A DNA stretch of 64,000 bases from Olsenella_K sp050953285. Lineage in GTDB: Bacteria; Actinomycetota; Coriobacteriia; Coriobacteriales; Atopobiaceae. Numbering within the stretch: the first letter of the stretch is position 1; every line of letters starts with the position of its first letter. The stretch spans positions 1,364,001 through 1,428,000 of the forward strand of contig JBMNMK010000002.1 of assembly GCA_050953285.1 (NCBI GenBank), written 5' to 3'. The translations under genes and the position numbers were made by a program. Below, piece by piece: positions 7,536 to 16,190 of this stretch. The notes beneath the pieces were generated by a model. It was not told the origin of the DNA. It saw nothing but the letters and a program-made list of their open reading frames with translations, and made no database searches.

Positions 7536-10007
7536 CTATTTCTGCTCAAGCCAGTCTACCAGCGCTTTTGCCGTGAAAGACGCAGCACTGCGAGCGCCGT
7601 CTTCTTGGCGACCCCACGCAACCATCTCCGCTGGCGTTCCTGAGAAGAGCACGTCTCCACCAGCGGAGCCACCTTCTGGCCCCAAGTCTATCACGTAGTC
7701 CGCAGCCGCTACGACCGCCATGTTATGCTCGATAACAATAAGGCTCTTACCAGCATCAACAAGCGTGTTGAGATAATTGAGCAAGAGCGCTACGTCCTCC
7801 ATATGAAGCCCGTGAGTGGGCTCATCCAAGATGATGGACTGCGCCTCCTCATCAATCAATGTTGCAAGCTTAAGACGCTGGCGCTCACCGCCCGAAAGCG
7901 TTGATACGGCCTGGTTAAGATGCATATAACCCAGGCCAACTTGACAGAGCTGCTCCGCAATAGTTTGCGCTTTCAAAACCTTGAAGTCCTTGCTGGCAAA
8001 AAACTCCGCCTCCTGCGCGGCCGACATGTCATAAATATCAGCAATACTCTTGCCCGCAACCGTATGCACAAGCGCCTCGTCAGAAAAACCGCTCCCCTGG
8101 CAGTGCTCACAGCGCGTCGTGATGACATCCATGAAACCCAGCTGCGTCTCTATCACGCCAGCGCCTTTGCAGACAGGGCAGGCGCCTTCGGAATTTGCGC
8201 TAAAGAGCGCAGGTTTTTGGCCCGTCTTTTTTGCAAACGCCTTTCTGACGTGGTCGGCCATGCCGCTGTAGGTAGCAACGGAGGATCGCCTGTTTCCCCT
8301 GATGGGGCTCTGATCAACCACCGCGCAATCTGGCAGCGCACGAGCCACAAAATTATGCACCAGCGTGGATTTGCCCGAACCAGCCACGCCGGTTACCACG
8401 CAAAATACCTTCTGTGGTATTGCCACAGACACATCCTTGAGGTTATGCATCGTTGCATGCTTGATGTTTGAAAAGCCCTGTGGCCTGCGCGGATGCGCGC
8501 CTTCACCCGCGCGTCCCAGCACATGCGGACACCTGAGCGAGCGCGCCGTCGCCGTATCAGCTCGCATGAGATCCTCATACGTTCCCTCAAAGCAGATGGA
8601 GCCACCCGCCTCACCGGCGCCAGGACCTAGATCAACTATGTGGTCTGCCAGCGCCATGATCTCTGGTTTGTGCTCAACAATGAGCACGGTATTGCCCTTG
8701 TCACGCAGCTCTACCAGCAGTTTTGCAATGCGGCCTACGTCGTGTGGATGCATACCTTGCGTTGGCTCATCAAAGATATAGGTCACATCCGTCAGCGCAC
8801 TGCCCAGATGTTTCACCAGCTTGAGGCGCTGTGCCTCTCCGCCAGACAGCGTCGAGCTCGCACGAGAGAGCGTCAGGTAGCCAAGCCCCACATCAATGAG
8901 ATGTCCTGAGAGGGCGAGAAGTGCCTGGCAGATGGGGGTAACATCTGGCACGCCGTCACGCCCGGCGTCACGACCGGCGCTGCGCGCGCCAGCGCCGGCG
9001 GCCGGTGCTGCATGCGCTGAATTTCTCGCCCAAACGGCTTGGACGGATTCGATCCATGCGGGCAGCTCTGAAATCTCCAGCGCCATGACCTCGTCGATTG
9101 AGCGTGCGCACCCGTCCGCGCCGGTGATTTTGGAGCTGCGCGTGAGCTCGCTAAAGCGCGTGCCGTGACAGTCCGGGCATTCCTCTTCTTGCGCCGCTGC
9201 CTCCACAAAAGCTCGCATGTGCGGCTGCAGCGACGCGCGGTCCTTGGCAAAAACGCCCTTTTTGAGCTTGTTGATCAAGCCTTCGTAACTCATGTTGATG
9301 TCGGCAATCTTCACCTTGGTGGGCTCGGCGTAGAGCAGATCGTGCAGCTCCTGGGGCGTGAAATCCTTCACGGGCTTGTCCTTTGGGTAAAGGCCAGAAT
9401 CGGCATACGTACGCCAGCTCCAGCTGCCCGGCGCATACCCTGGCACCAGAAGCGCACCGTCCTCCAGGCTCTTCCCCCTATCCACGATGGCTTCAAGCCG
9501 AATGCTGGGAACCTTGCCACTGCCTTGGCAGGTAAGGCACATACCGCCCGTGACATGGAAGTGCTTCACGACGCGCTCCCCTCCCCTCACGAGGCTGCCA
9601 TGGCCTTCTGCGGTGGGAACGTTGTATGAATAGGCATCGGTTGAGCCCAAAGCAGGCTGTGCGAGCTTGCAAAACAGCACGCGAAGAAGGGCACCGGCGT
9701 CACAAACAGTCGAGACCGTAGAGCGCACATTTGCGCCAAACCGCTCCTGATCAACCACGATTGCGCAGGTCAAGCCTTCAAGGGCATCGTAGTCGGGACG
9801 GTCGAGGTTGGGCATGAAGCCCTGGAGAAAGGCCGGATAGGTCTCGTTGATGAGCCGCTGGGATTCTGCGGCAATGGTCGAGAAAACCAAGCTTGACTTA
9901 CCAGAACCAGAGCGACCGGTCACCACGGTTATGGCATGCTTGGGGATCGACAGGCTGATGTTTTTAAGGTTATGCTCGCGGGCACCTTTGACAACAAGAG
10001 CGCTCAT
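7536..10007 (-). CDS. Short UvrA-like ABC ATPase (UvrA paralogue)
   Basis: About 823 residues with two ABC modules. The first Walker A is GRSGSGKSSLV (near residue 30), with signature LSGGEAQRLKL. The second Walker A is GVAGSGKSTLV, with signature LSGGERQRLKL. Zinc-binding cysteines lie in CLTCQGSGK, CPDCHGTRF, CPVCKGAG and CEHCQGSGF. Canonical UvrA is about 940 residues, so this is a shortened paralogue of the UvrA2/DrrC kind, linked in other actinobacteria to DNA damage or drug self-resistance. It carries a GC-rich Ala/Gly/Arg insertion at plus-strand 8945-9015. The ATG at 10007 has AAAGG upstream. It follows SirTM by 70 bases on the same strand. Confidence 0.85.
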   Translation of the reverse strand: MSALVVKGAREHNLKNISLSIPKHAITVVTGRSGSGKSSLVFSTIAAESQRLINETYPAFLQGFMPNLDRPDYDALEGLTCAIVVDQERFGANVRSTVSTVCDAGALLRVLFCKLAQPALGSTDAYSYNVPTAEGHGSLVRGGERVVKHFHVTGGMCLTCQGSGKVPSIRLEAIVDRGKSLEDGALLVPGYAPGSWSWRTYADSGLYPKDKPVKDFTPQELHDLLYAEPTKVKIADINMSYEGLINKLKKGVFAKDRASLQPHMRAFVEAAAQEEECPDCHGTRFSELTRSSKITGADGCARSIDEVMALEISELPAWIESVQAVWARNSAHAAPAAGAGARSAGRDAGRDGVPDVTPICQALLALSGHLIDVGLGYLTLSRASSTLSGGEAQRLKLVKHLGSALTDVTYIFDEPTQGMHPHDVGRIAKLLVELRDKGNTVLIVEHKPEIMALADHIVDLGPGAGEAGGSICFEGTYEDLMRADTATARSLRCPHVLGRAGEGAHPRRPQGFSNIKHATMHNLKDVSVAIPQKVFCVVTGVAGSGKSTLVHNFVARALPDCAVVDQSPIRGNRRSSVATYSGMADHVRKAFAKKTGQKPALFSANSEGACPVCKGAGVIETQLGFMDVITTRCEHCQGSGFSDEALVHTVAGKSIADIYDMSAAQEAEFFASKDFKVLKAQTIAEQLCQVGLGYMHLNQAVSTLSGGERQRLKLATLIDEEAQSIILDEPTHGLHMEDVALLLNYLNTLVDAGKSLIVIEHNMAVVAAADYVIDLGPEGGSAGGDVLFSGTPAEMVAWGRQEDGARSAASFTAKALVDWLEQK
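8912..9031. repeat. GC-rich insertion bracketed by inverted copies of the 9-base word
   Basis: GGGCGAGAA at 8912-8920 and its complement TTCTCGCCC at 9023-9031 flank about 100 bases. Within these, 8945-9003 is built of degenerate 12-base GC-rich units such as GGCGTCACGACC. The block lies in frame inside the UvrA-like gene, just before the conserved VGLGYLTLSR and signature region, and encodes an Ala/Gly/Arg/Asp-rich loop. Confidence 0.65.
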
Positions 10008-10077
10008 GGAGTGGCCTTTCTGCGGCATGGGTTTATCGCCCAGAACCTATGCGAGAGTCTCATATGCTTGCTGCATA

Positions 10078-10926
10078 CTAGCATATTAGAGGCAGCACAT
10101 CCGCCAGGTCTCCGTCGATGCACACCGACCTCTCCTTAATCTCTGCTGGCACATACATCTCTCCCTTATTGATTGAGACGTAGCGGGCGTTTTTGTTCTC
10201 TGCCGCATATCGCCAGAACGGATATTTGATAATGCCAGGCGTATTGAAGCCAACACCCAGCTCAAGGAGCACAATCTTTGAGCCACGGGTTCTATCCAGA
10301 AACGCTTCATAACGCTTCCTTGCCACATACCAGCCAGTATCTTGCACAAATCTATCATTCACGCGCAGGTTCATGGTCATGGGCTTGCCACACACGGGAC
10401 AGTGAGGGATGAGCTCAGAAGGCACGCGCATATTCCGCTGCTCATGCACCATTTCTTCCACAACAGGGCGCGCGTCGTAAGTCTTTTGGTGGCACGGAAC
10501 ACTACACTGCAAGAGGCCGTAATCGCCCTGCATATAGTAGAGCCGATCCTTATCACATCCCGCCAGCTGAAACTGATGGTCCACATTGGTGGTGATAACA
10601 AACGAATCCATTGTGCGCATAAGCTCACAAAGATGCTGGTAGAGCGGCAGCGCCCCAGGCTCATAGCGGTTCACCCAAATGGCGCGAGACCACCACGCCC
10701 AGCTCTCCTCCGGCGACGCAAAGGGATAAAACCCGCCCGAATACATATCATCTATGCCATATTTCTGATGAAAATCCGCAAATGTGCGATAAAACCTTTC
10801 TCTAGAATATGCCATGCCAGCTGCAAAAGAAAGCCCTGCGCCAGCACCCACAAGCAGCACATCAGCTGTGGCCAGCGCGTCTTTAAGAGCTTCGATCTCA
10901 CCCGAGTATCTGCTGGTAGATATCAT
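10078..10926 (-). CDS. SirTM-class sirtuin (protein ADP-ribosyltransferase)
   Basis: A 282-residue class M sirtuin. The NAD-binding motif GAGAGLSFAAG is at residues 27-37 and TTNVD at 112-116. The catalytic His of deacetylase sirtuins is replaced by Gln133 in YMQGDYG, the SirTM hallmark. Zinc cysteines are C141, C145, C176 and C179. Characterised SirTMs ADP-ribosylate a lipoylated GcvH-like carrier in redox stress. ATG at 10926 has GGAGGA upstream and overlaps the macrodomain gene by 29 bases, so the two are translationally coupled. No GcvH-L or LplA2 gene lies in the window. The UvrA-like gene follows. Confidence 0.9.
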   Translation of the reverse strand: MISTSRYSGEIEALKDALATADVLLVGAGAGLSFAAGMAYSRERFYRTFADFHQKYGIDDMYSGGFYPFASPEESWAWWSRAIWVNRYEPGALPLYQHLCELMRTMDSFVITTNVDHQFQLAGCDKDRLYYMQGDYGLLQCSVPCHQKTYDARPVVEEMVHEQRNMRVPSELIPHCPVCGKPMTMNLRVNDRFVQDTGWYVARKRYEAFLDRTRGSKIVLLELGVGFNTPGIIKYPFWRYAAENKNARYVSINKGEMYVPAEIKERSVCIDGDLADVLPLIC

Positions 10927-11755
10927 AATCTTCCTCCGAAAAGACGTCAAAGACAACTTCTGGCGCGCAAGGATACTGTGCCCGGTAATCCAAAACTGTT
11001 GAGACGGCTATCCTTGCAGCAGTCCTCTGAGGAAATCCAAAGACACCGGTAGATATGCAGCAAAATGCAACACTTGTAAGCCCCGCCTCCTCCGAGCGCG
11101 CCATACACGCGCGATAGCAAGAGGCCAACTGCTCTTTCATCTCCCCATCCACCTGCCCCGCTGCCACAGGCCCCACCGTATGCAGCACATACCGCGCCGG
11201 TAAGTTGAAAGCGTCTGTCAGAAGCGCGCGCCCGCAAGGCTCCTCATACGACCAACGTGACGCCCTCACAACGTCCGCACATAACTTCTCGTCATTAAGC
11301 ATTTTGGATTGCACGTAATCATTGCACGCCAGGCGCAGCTGAACGCCGGCAAACGTGTGTATTGCGTTATCTATACAGGAGTGGTTGGGCTGGAAACACC
11401 CCAATAGCTGGCCATTTGCAGCATTGACTATAGCGTCACATGCAAGGGTACAAATATCTCCGCGCCAAAGATAGATGCCAGGATATGCCGTGGTGGCACC
11501 AAAATTTGCTTCTCGTATCTGCGAGAAAGATGTGATGCCTCGGGCCTTTATCTCTTCTTGGAGATAAGCGTCTTGCACGGCGAGAAATTCTTGCGTGGCC
11601 GGCACAGGTGGCCTCACGTTGAAAAGGGCACGCAGCAGCTTGCGCTGATCTTGCAGGGACAGCTGCGCCAACGAAACAGCCGTATAAGAAGTGTTTTCTC
11701 CTCGCTCCTGCAGAAGTGCCTCTATCAGATAGAGCCTTCTTTCTTGCTGGTTCAT
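10898..11755 (-). CDS. Zinc-dependent macrodomain protein linked to SirTM
   Basis: A 285-residue protein. An N-terminal helical part of about 85 residues contains DQRKLLRALFNVRPP. The macrodomain follows with DAIVNAANGQLLGC, and the zinc ligands expected for this subgroup are C120, H125 and C127. The phosphate loop reads ISTGVFGFP. SirTM-linked macrodomains remove ADP-ribose from the SirTM target. It is the first gene of the macrodomain-SirTM-UvrA-like series. The ATG at 11755 has only a weak GGGG upstream. Confidence 0.9.
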   Translation of the reverse strand: MNQQERRLYLIEALLQERGENTSYTAVSLAQLSLQDQRKLLRALFNVRPPVPATQEFLAVQDAYLQEEIKARGITSFSQIREANFGATTAYPGIYLWRGDICTLACDAIVNAANGQLLGCFQPNHSCIDNAIHTFAGVQLRLACNDYVQSKMLNDEKLCADVVRASRWSYEEPCGRALLTDAFNLPARYVLHTVGPVAAGQVDGEMKEQLASCYRACMARSEEAGLTSVAFCCISTGVFGFPQRTAARIAVSTVLDYRAQYPCAPEVVFDVFSEEDYDIYQQILG

Positions 11756-11862
11756 GGCACACCCCGCTTTCTTGAAGCTACCTACCCTGGACCCTCACGT
11801 TTTGCTCGACTCGTGCCGCAGAGCCCCGGTGCGGGCCCTGCGGGCCATGTGAGCCACACGGA

Positions 11863-12495
11863 CTACTTTGCCAGTACAGAAATACGCTGCTGCACGTGAT
11901 AGCCGGATGCAATCTCATCCACCATCGCCACGGCAAAGTCAGCATAGGAGATGTGCGAGTCACCCTCATTATTTGTGGTGAACTCTTCACCTGCAAGGAT
12001 ATACTCGCCCGTTTGAGCACCGTCTGCCTCAAAGTTTGCAGCAGGTGAAATGTAGGTCCACTTGACATCTGAACGAGTACGAAGCTCTGCCAGCGCTTTG
12101 GCCATGGCCTCGGCAAGTGGCTTGAAGGCATCGGGGAAATCAGGCGTGTTTGAAAGCTGCGTGGTGTGATCTGCATCGACATACAGCGACCCAGCTCCAC
12201 CTACCACCAAGAGACGGGTATTAGTACCAGAGATCACGTCTGCCAGATGCGCCAGCGTGGTGGAGTGCTCCGGCAAGGTCTCAGGCGTCCATGCACCAAA
12301 GGCGTCGACCACAGCATCGAAGTCCTTAAGATCATCCTTATCAAGATCGAGAATATCCTTGCGAATGAAGCTCTGTGCTGCTGTTTCATTGTCAGAACGC
12401 GCAATTGCGGTCACATCAAACCCACGCTCAACAGCCTCTTTCACGATGAGTTTTCCGGCCTTGCCATTTGCTGCTACAACGGCAATCTTCGACAT
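11863..12495 (-). CDS. NAD(P)-binding Rossmann-fold protein (YwnB/SDR_a-like)
   Basis: A 210-residue atypical SDR. The N-terminus KIAVVAANGKAGKLIVKEAV is a Rossmann nucleotide-binding loop, VVDAFGAW is strand 4, VVGGAGSLYV follows, and TYISPAANFEADG lies near the end. The classical YxxxK is not obvious, as is common in this NAD(P)H-binding group, whose members include quinone reductase-like proteins. ATG at 12495 has GAGGAGG upstream. It is divergent from an HxlR regulator with an operator-like dyad between them, so it is probably that regulator's target. Confidence 0.82.
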   Translation of the reverse strand: MSKIAVVAANGKAGKLIVKEAVERGFDVTAIARSDNETAAQSFIRKDILDLDKDDLKDFDAVVDAFGAWTPETLPEHSTTLAHLADVISGTNTRLLVVGGAGSLYVDADHTTQLSNTPDFPDAFKPLAEAMAKALAELRTRSDVKWTYISPAANFEADGAQTGEYILAGEEFTTNNEGDSHISYADFAVAMVDEIASGYHVQQRISVLAK

Positions 12496-12612
12496 GAGAT
12501 CCTCCTCTTCTGCCATGTACGCTCTGTTGTGCGCAGATGGCTTGTATGAAGCGCCACGGGTGTGGCGCTTGTGTTGACAATGAAAAGGATAGGGTGATAA
12601 GTTTCTATTGGT

Positions 12613-12624
12613 AAGTATGTACTT
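12613..12624. promoter_or_regulatory. Putative HxlR operator AAGTA-TG-TACTT
   Basis: A perfect 5-bp dyad with a 2-base centre lies between the divergent Rossmann-fold and HxlR genes. TATTGG and TTTTGG repeats flank it. DUF24/HxlR regulators such as YodB are known to bind TACT/AGTA-type dyads. Binding here is inferred. Confidence 0.5.
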
Positions 12625-12670
12625 TAAAGTGCGGTAGATACCTTTTGGTAACTATTGGAGATAACCTGCT

Positions 12671-13021
12671 ATGACATCAAAAAAGAATCAAGAGATTCTT
12701 GAGAAACTCCCCCTTTGTCCCGTTCAAACAACGCTTACGCTCATAAGCGACAAGTGGCAAATCCTCATCATCAGGGACCTGTTGAACTCAACCATGCGTT
12801 TTGGAGAACTTCAACGATCGGTCGGGGGTATCTCGCAAAAGGTGCTCACAACGCAGCTGCGCAAAATGGAGGCAGCTGGGCTCGTCCACCGTGAAGTGTA
12901 TGCAGAAGTACCGCCACACGTTGAGTATTCACTCACCGAGCTTGGCAGAACGCTCAAGCCCATTGTCGATGCCATGTGGCAGTGGGGAGAAATGTATAAG
13001 GAGCGCTTAGCACAAGGATAG
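12671..13021 (+). CDS. HxlR (DUF24) family transcriptional regulator
   Basis: A 116-residue winged-helix protein. The N-terminus holds the conserved cysteine in LCPVQTTLTLI (C16), the thiol used by YodB-type regulators to sense quinones and aldehydes. The family core follows: DKWQILIIRDLLNSTMRFGE, then GGISQKVLTTQLRKMEAAGL and PPHVEYSLTELG. GGAG lies 10 bases before the ATG. It faces the Rossmann-fold gene and an AAGTA/TACTT dyad, so it probably represses that gene and itself. An iron alcohol dehydrogenase lies downstream. Confidence 0.9.
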   Translation: MTSKKNQEILEKLPLCPVQTTLTLISDKWQILIIRDLLNSTMRFGELQRSVGGISQKVLTTQLRKMEAAGLVHREVYAEVPPHVEYSLTELGRTLKPIVDAMWQWGEMYKERLAQG

Positions 13022-13660
13022 GCTGAGCACTCCTTTACTGTTGTGCCACAGGCACAGGGGTGCGTTTATGCAACATCAAACTGAACAAGCTTCGGTACCG
13101 TTGCCTTTGTAACCACAAATCACTATGCCTGCCAGAGGATGCATATCTCCCGTTTCAACTGCCACAGTCCGTGCCGCTATGAAATGGTTACCAAGCAGCA
13201 GAGGGCTATACATAAATGCAGCATATGCCAGAAATGAGCGTGGCTGTAACAAAGAGGCTGAGGCACGTTGCGCATGAGGACAGGACAACCCATAGACATT
13301 TGGACAGCACCAGGAGCAGCGCCCGCTTACAGTTGGCTATCTGGTGCGGGGGGGTTCTCGCCCAGACGCGGCAGGAGATGGAACGCATTCCCGCTGCGCA
13401 ATCAGGACATTGGCGCAAAACAATGCAAGAAAAGCTGCGGGAGCTCTATTGATCTAAAGCGCGTCGCTCACGTAAATCATAGCCTGACAAGGACAGCGCT
13501 ACCTCACGCCTCTGTAAAGAGAAGTCCAGCCAACCCTGAGAGGACATCGCCCAAAATGACGGCGGCGCATAATGTGCCTTGGACACTACCATTTGGCATC
13601 ATGATCACGGTAAAATCCACTATCATATTGATACTACTGGCTTGCAACAGGGAGGCACCC
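13022..13660. other. 639-base region without a supported gene
   Basis: No reading frame here looks like a real gene; open frames on both strands are short or read unlike protein. The long frame entering the alcohol dehydrogenase from 13268 is an upstream extension with no ribosome site at its own start. The region contains one copy of the 9-base word at 13355. On the minus strand a 40-codon frame (near 13500-13620) ends in ILGDVLSGLAGLLFTEA and could be a gene remnant, which I could not identify. Confidence 0.45.
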
Positions 13661-14827
13661 ATGCTGGGAGACTTTACCTATCACAATCCTTGTCGCGTGC
13701 ACTTTGGCCCCCACGCCATGGATCATCTGGCGGACGAGCTCAACAATTATGGACCAAGGGTGCTTTTGACCTATGGCGGAGGATCAATCAAGAGAAGCGG
13801 TCTGTATGACCAGGTCATGTCCGCACTTGAGGCCGCGCAGAAGCAGGTATTTGAGGTTGCTGGTGTCATGAGCAACCCAACGGTCGAAAAGCTCTACGAG
13901 GGCGCAAAGGTTGCCCACGACAACGACGTTGACCTCATCTTAGCAGTGGGCGGAGGATCTACCATTGACTACGCCAAGGCCGTATCCGTCTCTGCGTGGA
14001 CAGAGGGCGATCCCTGGGAGCACCTCTATCTCAACATGGAAGACCCCACCGGCAAGATCATCCCGGTAGGAGACATCCTCACCATGAGCGGTACCGGATC
14101 AGAAATGAACGCTGGATCCGTTATCACCAATCCGGCAGAAGGGCTCAAGATCGGCCATGTATATGGCTCAAATGTCATTCCGCACTTTGCCATTGTGAAT
14201 CCAGAATTCACCTTCTCCGTGCCTGACTATCAGATGCGCGCCGGCATTTTTGATGCCTTCAACCACATCCAGGAGCAGTACTTCTCGGGTACCGATGACA
14301 GCACGAGCGACTACCTTTCAGAAGGTCTCATGAGATCTCTCATTCACTCCAGTCGCATTGCTATCAAAAATCCCACGGATTATGAAGCGCGCTCAAATAT
14401 CTCCTGGATTTGCACCTGGGCGCTCAACTCCCTGCTTTCTTGCGGCAAGCCCACGGATTGGGAAGTTCACATGCTTGGACAGGCCATAGGTGCTGTGACA
14501 AATGCAACGCACGGCATGACCTTATCTGCAGTGGCACTGCCCTATTACCGGCTCATCATGCCATACGCCCCTAAAAAGTTTGCGCGCTTTGCCACAAATG
14601 TCTGGAACATATCCCCTGAAGGCAAAACGACCGAGCAGCTGGCAAAGGCCGGTCTGGACACATTTGCTGCCTGGATGGACGAAATTGGTGCTGTCACATC
14701 ATCTGCCGAGCTCGGCCTCACCGAAGAACTCATTCCCGCAGTTGTCAAGGCAACCAAAATTCTCACAGGCGGATACCACACCCTTACGCCAGAAGAGGTC
14801 GAGAAGATCTTGCGCCAGAGCCTCTAG
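13661..14827 (+). CDS. Iron-containing alcohol dehydrogenase (butanol dehydrogenase-like)
   Basis: A 388-residue group III alcohol dehydrogenase. It begins MLGDFTYHNPCRVHFG; the nucleotide-binding motif is VGGGSTIDYAKA and the signature MSGTGSEMNAGSVITN follows. The metal region includes FDAFNHIQEQYF and GAVTNATHGMTLS. Close relatives (YqhD, BdhA/B) reduce aldehydes with NADPH. The start at 13661 is set by GGGAGG 5 bases upstream and by family length. A small RDAC-type gene follows. Downstream of an HxlR regulator, it may serve aldehyde detoxification or mixed fermentation. Confidence 0.92.
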   Translation: MLGDFTYHNPCRVHFGPHAMDHLADELNNYGPRVLLTYGGGSIKRSGLYDQVMSALEAAQKQVFEVAGVMSNPTVEKLYEGAKVAHDNDVDLILAVGGGSTIDYAKAVSVSAWTEGDPWEHLYLNMEDPTGKIIPVGDILTMSGTGSEMNAGSVITNPAEGLKIGHVYGSNVIPHFAIVNPEFTFSVPDYQMRAGIFDAFNHIQEQYFSGTDDSTSDYLSEGLMRSLIHSSRIAIKNPTDYEARSNISWICTWALNSLLSCGKPTDWEVHMLGQAIGAVTNATHGMTLSAVALPYYRLIMPYAPKKFARFATNVWNISPEGKTTEQLAKAGLDTFAAWMDEIGAVTSSAELGLTEELIPAVVKATKILTGGYHTLTPEEVEKILRQSL

Positions 14828-14904
14828 CCCAAAGCTGGGCGTTAGCGCAGCTGCTAGGCGGTGCGCCGGCGCACATGCGCGGTTCCCAAACGAAAAGGAC
14901 AATC

Positions 14905-15147
14905 ATGAGCCCCGTTATTTCTATTTCTGATGTTGTGACACTCAACAAGCAGCTCGCAGAAACCGGCAGCGACTGCAAGGTACACCTGCGAGATGCCTGC
15001 GGCAAACAAACGCTGTGGATTGAGGCTCCTGACGCAACGCCCCAACAATTAAGCCAGTTCCAGCAGCGCGTCAGAGAGCTCTGCGCCCAATTGGGTTACG
15101 AAATTGAATTCGACGAGTTCGAGGGCATCAACTTCTGGGTCAAGTAA
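14905..15147 (+). CDS. Small RDAC-type conserved protein
   Basis: An 80-residue acidic protein with the motif HLRDACGKQTLWIE in the first half and a C-terminal DEFEGINFWVK. I recall a family named RDAC for this motif in anaerobic bacteria; its function is unknown. AAAAGGA precedes the ATG at 14905. It follows the alcohol dehydrogenase by 77 bases on the same strand and is probably co-transcribed. Confidence 0.65.
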   Translation: MSPVISISDVVTLNKQLAETGSDCKVHLRDACGKQTLWIEAPDATPQQLSQFQQRVRELCAQLGYEIEFDEFEGINFWVK

Positions 15148-15176
15148 CCCCATCGCGCGCCCATACCTAAACGTAT

Positions 15177-15216
15177 GAAAATCCGGCACCTGGCCAAGCA
15201 CCGCCACGTGCCGGAT
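15177..15216 (-). terminator. Terminator of the MerR-TipAS gene
   Basis: Stem ATCCGGCAC/GTGCCGGAT with an 18-base loop, followed on the minus strand by TTTTC. It lies just past the MerR stop codon and may also slow plus-strand transcripts. Confidence 0.7.
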
Positions 15217-15219
15217 AAC

Positions 15220-15960
15220 TTATACGTGTTCAACACAAAAGACTGAAATGGCATCGCTCATATACGCGGCAAAACCATCCTCAATTTGATTGAAGAACTT
15301 TGCAAAGCGAAGGTCTTGCACATACATATCACCTAGGTTTTGGTACACCTCAACGGTGTAGAAATCCCCAAAATTGCTCAAGTAATGAAAATGCTTTTCT
15401 ATCAACTCCTGAACCTGCACATCAGCTACTGCAAGGCCTTCACGCTGGCAATTTGCAATTGCCACATATATATCTCTACCCTCTTCCTGCAGAGCCTTGA
15501 ACTCATCCTCACTGAGCCGTGACAGCTTATCCTGCGAGTTCTTCCAGATATCCTCACCCCAGCGCTCCCTCACTTCCTGCCCGTTTTTCTCCTCATTTTT
15601 ACGGAGCGACTTTTCCTTAAAACTTTCGAATTGCTCATGCATGTTTACTCTTTCTCCTTTTTGTAGCTTCTCAACTAAGAGAATCTGTTGCTCTATCCGC
15701 TCTTTCTTCTGAACTAAGGCCAGGTGGTGCTGGGCGAGAAGATCTTTGCTGTCCAAGCCTGACATCATAGGGGGAATGTCTTTGAGCTCTACCCCACACT
15801 CCCTGAATATCATGGCCGAGAAAAGCCTTCTAACCTGCTTCTCGTCGTAGTTTCTGTAGCCGTTTTCCTCACGCTGCGAGCATATGATCCCAAGCGACTC
15901 AAAGTGACGCAATGCACGGGTACTCATCCCTGAAAGTTCAGCTAACTCTCCAATTCTCAC
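15220..15960 (-). CDS. MerR-family regulator with TipAS effector domain
   Basis: A 246-residue regulator. The N-terminal MerR helix-turn-helix reads MRIGELAELSGMSTRALRHF, then GYRNYDEKQVRRL. A dimerisation coiled coil spans about 75-110. The C-terminal TipAS-like helical domain includes WGEDIWKNSQDKLSRLSEDEF and HFHYLSNFGD. TipA-type proteins sense thiopeptides or other amphipathic drugs and activate promoters. The start is GTG with GGGGAG 6 bases upstream. No obvious target gene is adjacent, so autoregulation or distant targets are likely. Confidence 0.9.
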   Translation of the reverse strand: MRIGELAELSGMSTRALRHFESLGIICSQREENGYRNYDEKQVRRLFSAMIFRECGVELKDIPPMMSGLDSKDLLAQHHLALVQKKERIEQQILLVEKLQKGERVNMHEQFESFKEKSLRKNEEKNGQEVRERWGEDIWKNSQDKLSRLSEDEFKALQEEGRDIYVAIANCQREGLAVADVQVQELIEKHFHYLSNFGDFYTVEVYQNLGDMYVQDLRFAKFFNQIEDGFAAYMSDAISVFCVEHV

Positions 15961-16138
15961 TTCAATCTCCCCTGTGATGCTCCCTGTATGTGCATGGTAA
16001 AGCTTTACGTTGCGTTAAGGTCAAGACCAAATAGTGCAATTTCACGTGCAGCGCGGCATGAGTGTTGCTCTGGCTGCCGCACACGGGCAAAGCGAACATG
16101 GAGATACCTTCACATTAGAAAGAAAGGAATCTTTTTCT

Positions 16139-16166
16139 TTGACACACGGCTGAAGTTTGGTATATT
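16139..16166 (+). promoter_or_regulatory. Promoter of tRNA-Phe
   Basis: TTGACA (16139-16144) and TATATT (16161-16166) with a 16-base spacer, 24 bases before the tRNA. It matches the housekeeping sigma consensus almost perfectly. Confidence 0.85.
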
Positions 16167-16190
16167 AAACAAGCTCCAAGGGAGCACTTC

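Noticed and set aside
13268..13660. A 131-residue N-terminal extension of the alcohol dehydrogenase
   Set aside because: The extension reads unlike protein, exceeds family length, and GGGAGG directly before the ATG at 13661 sets the start.
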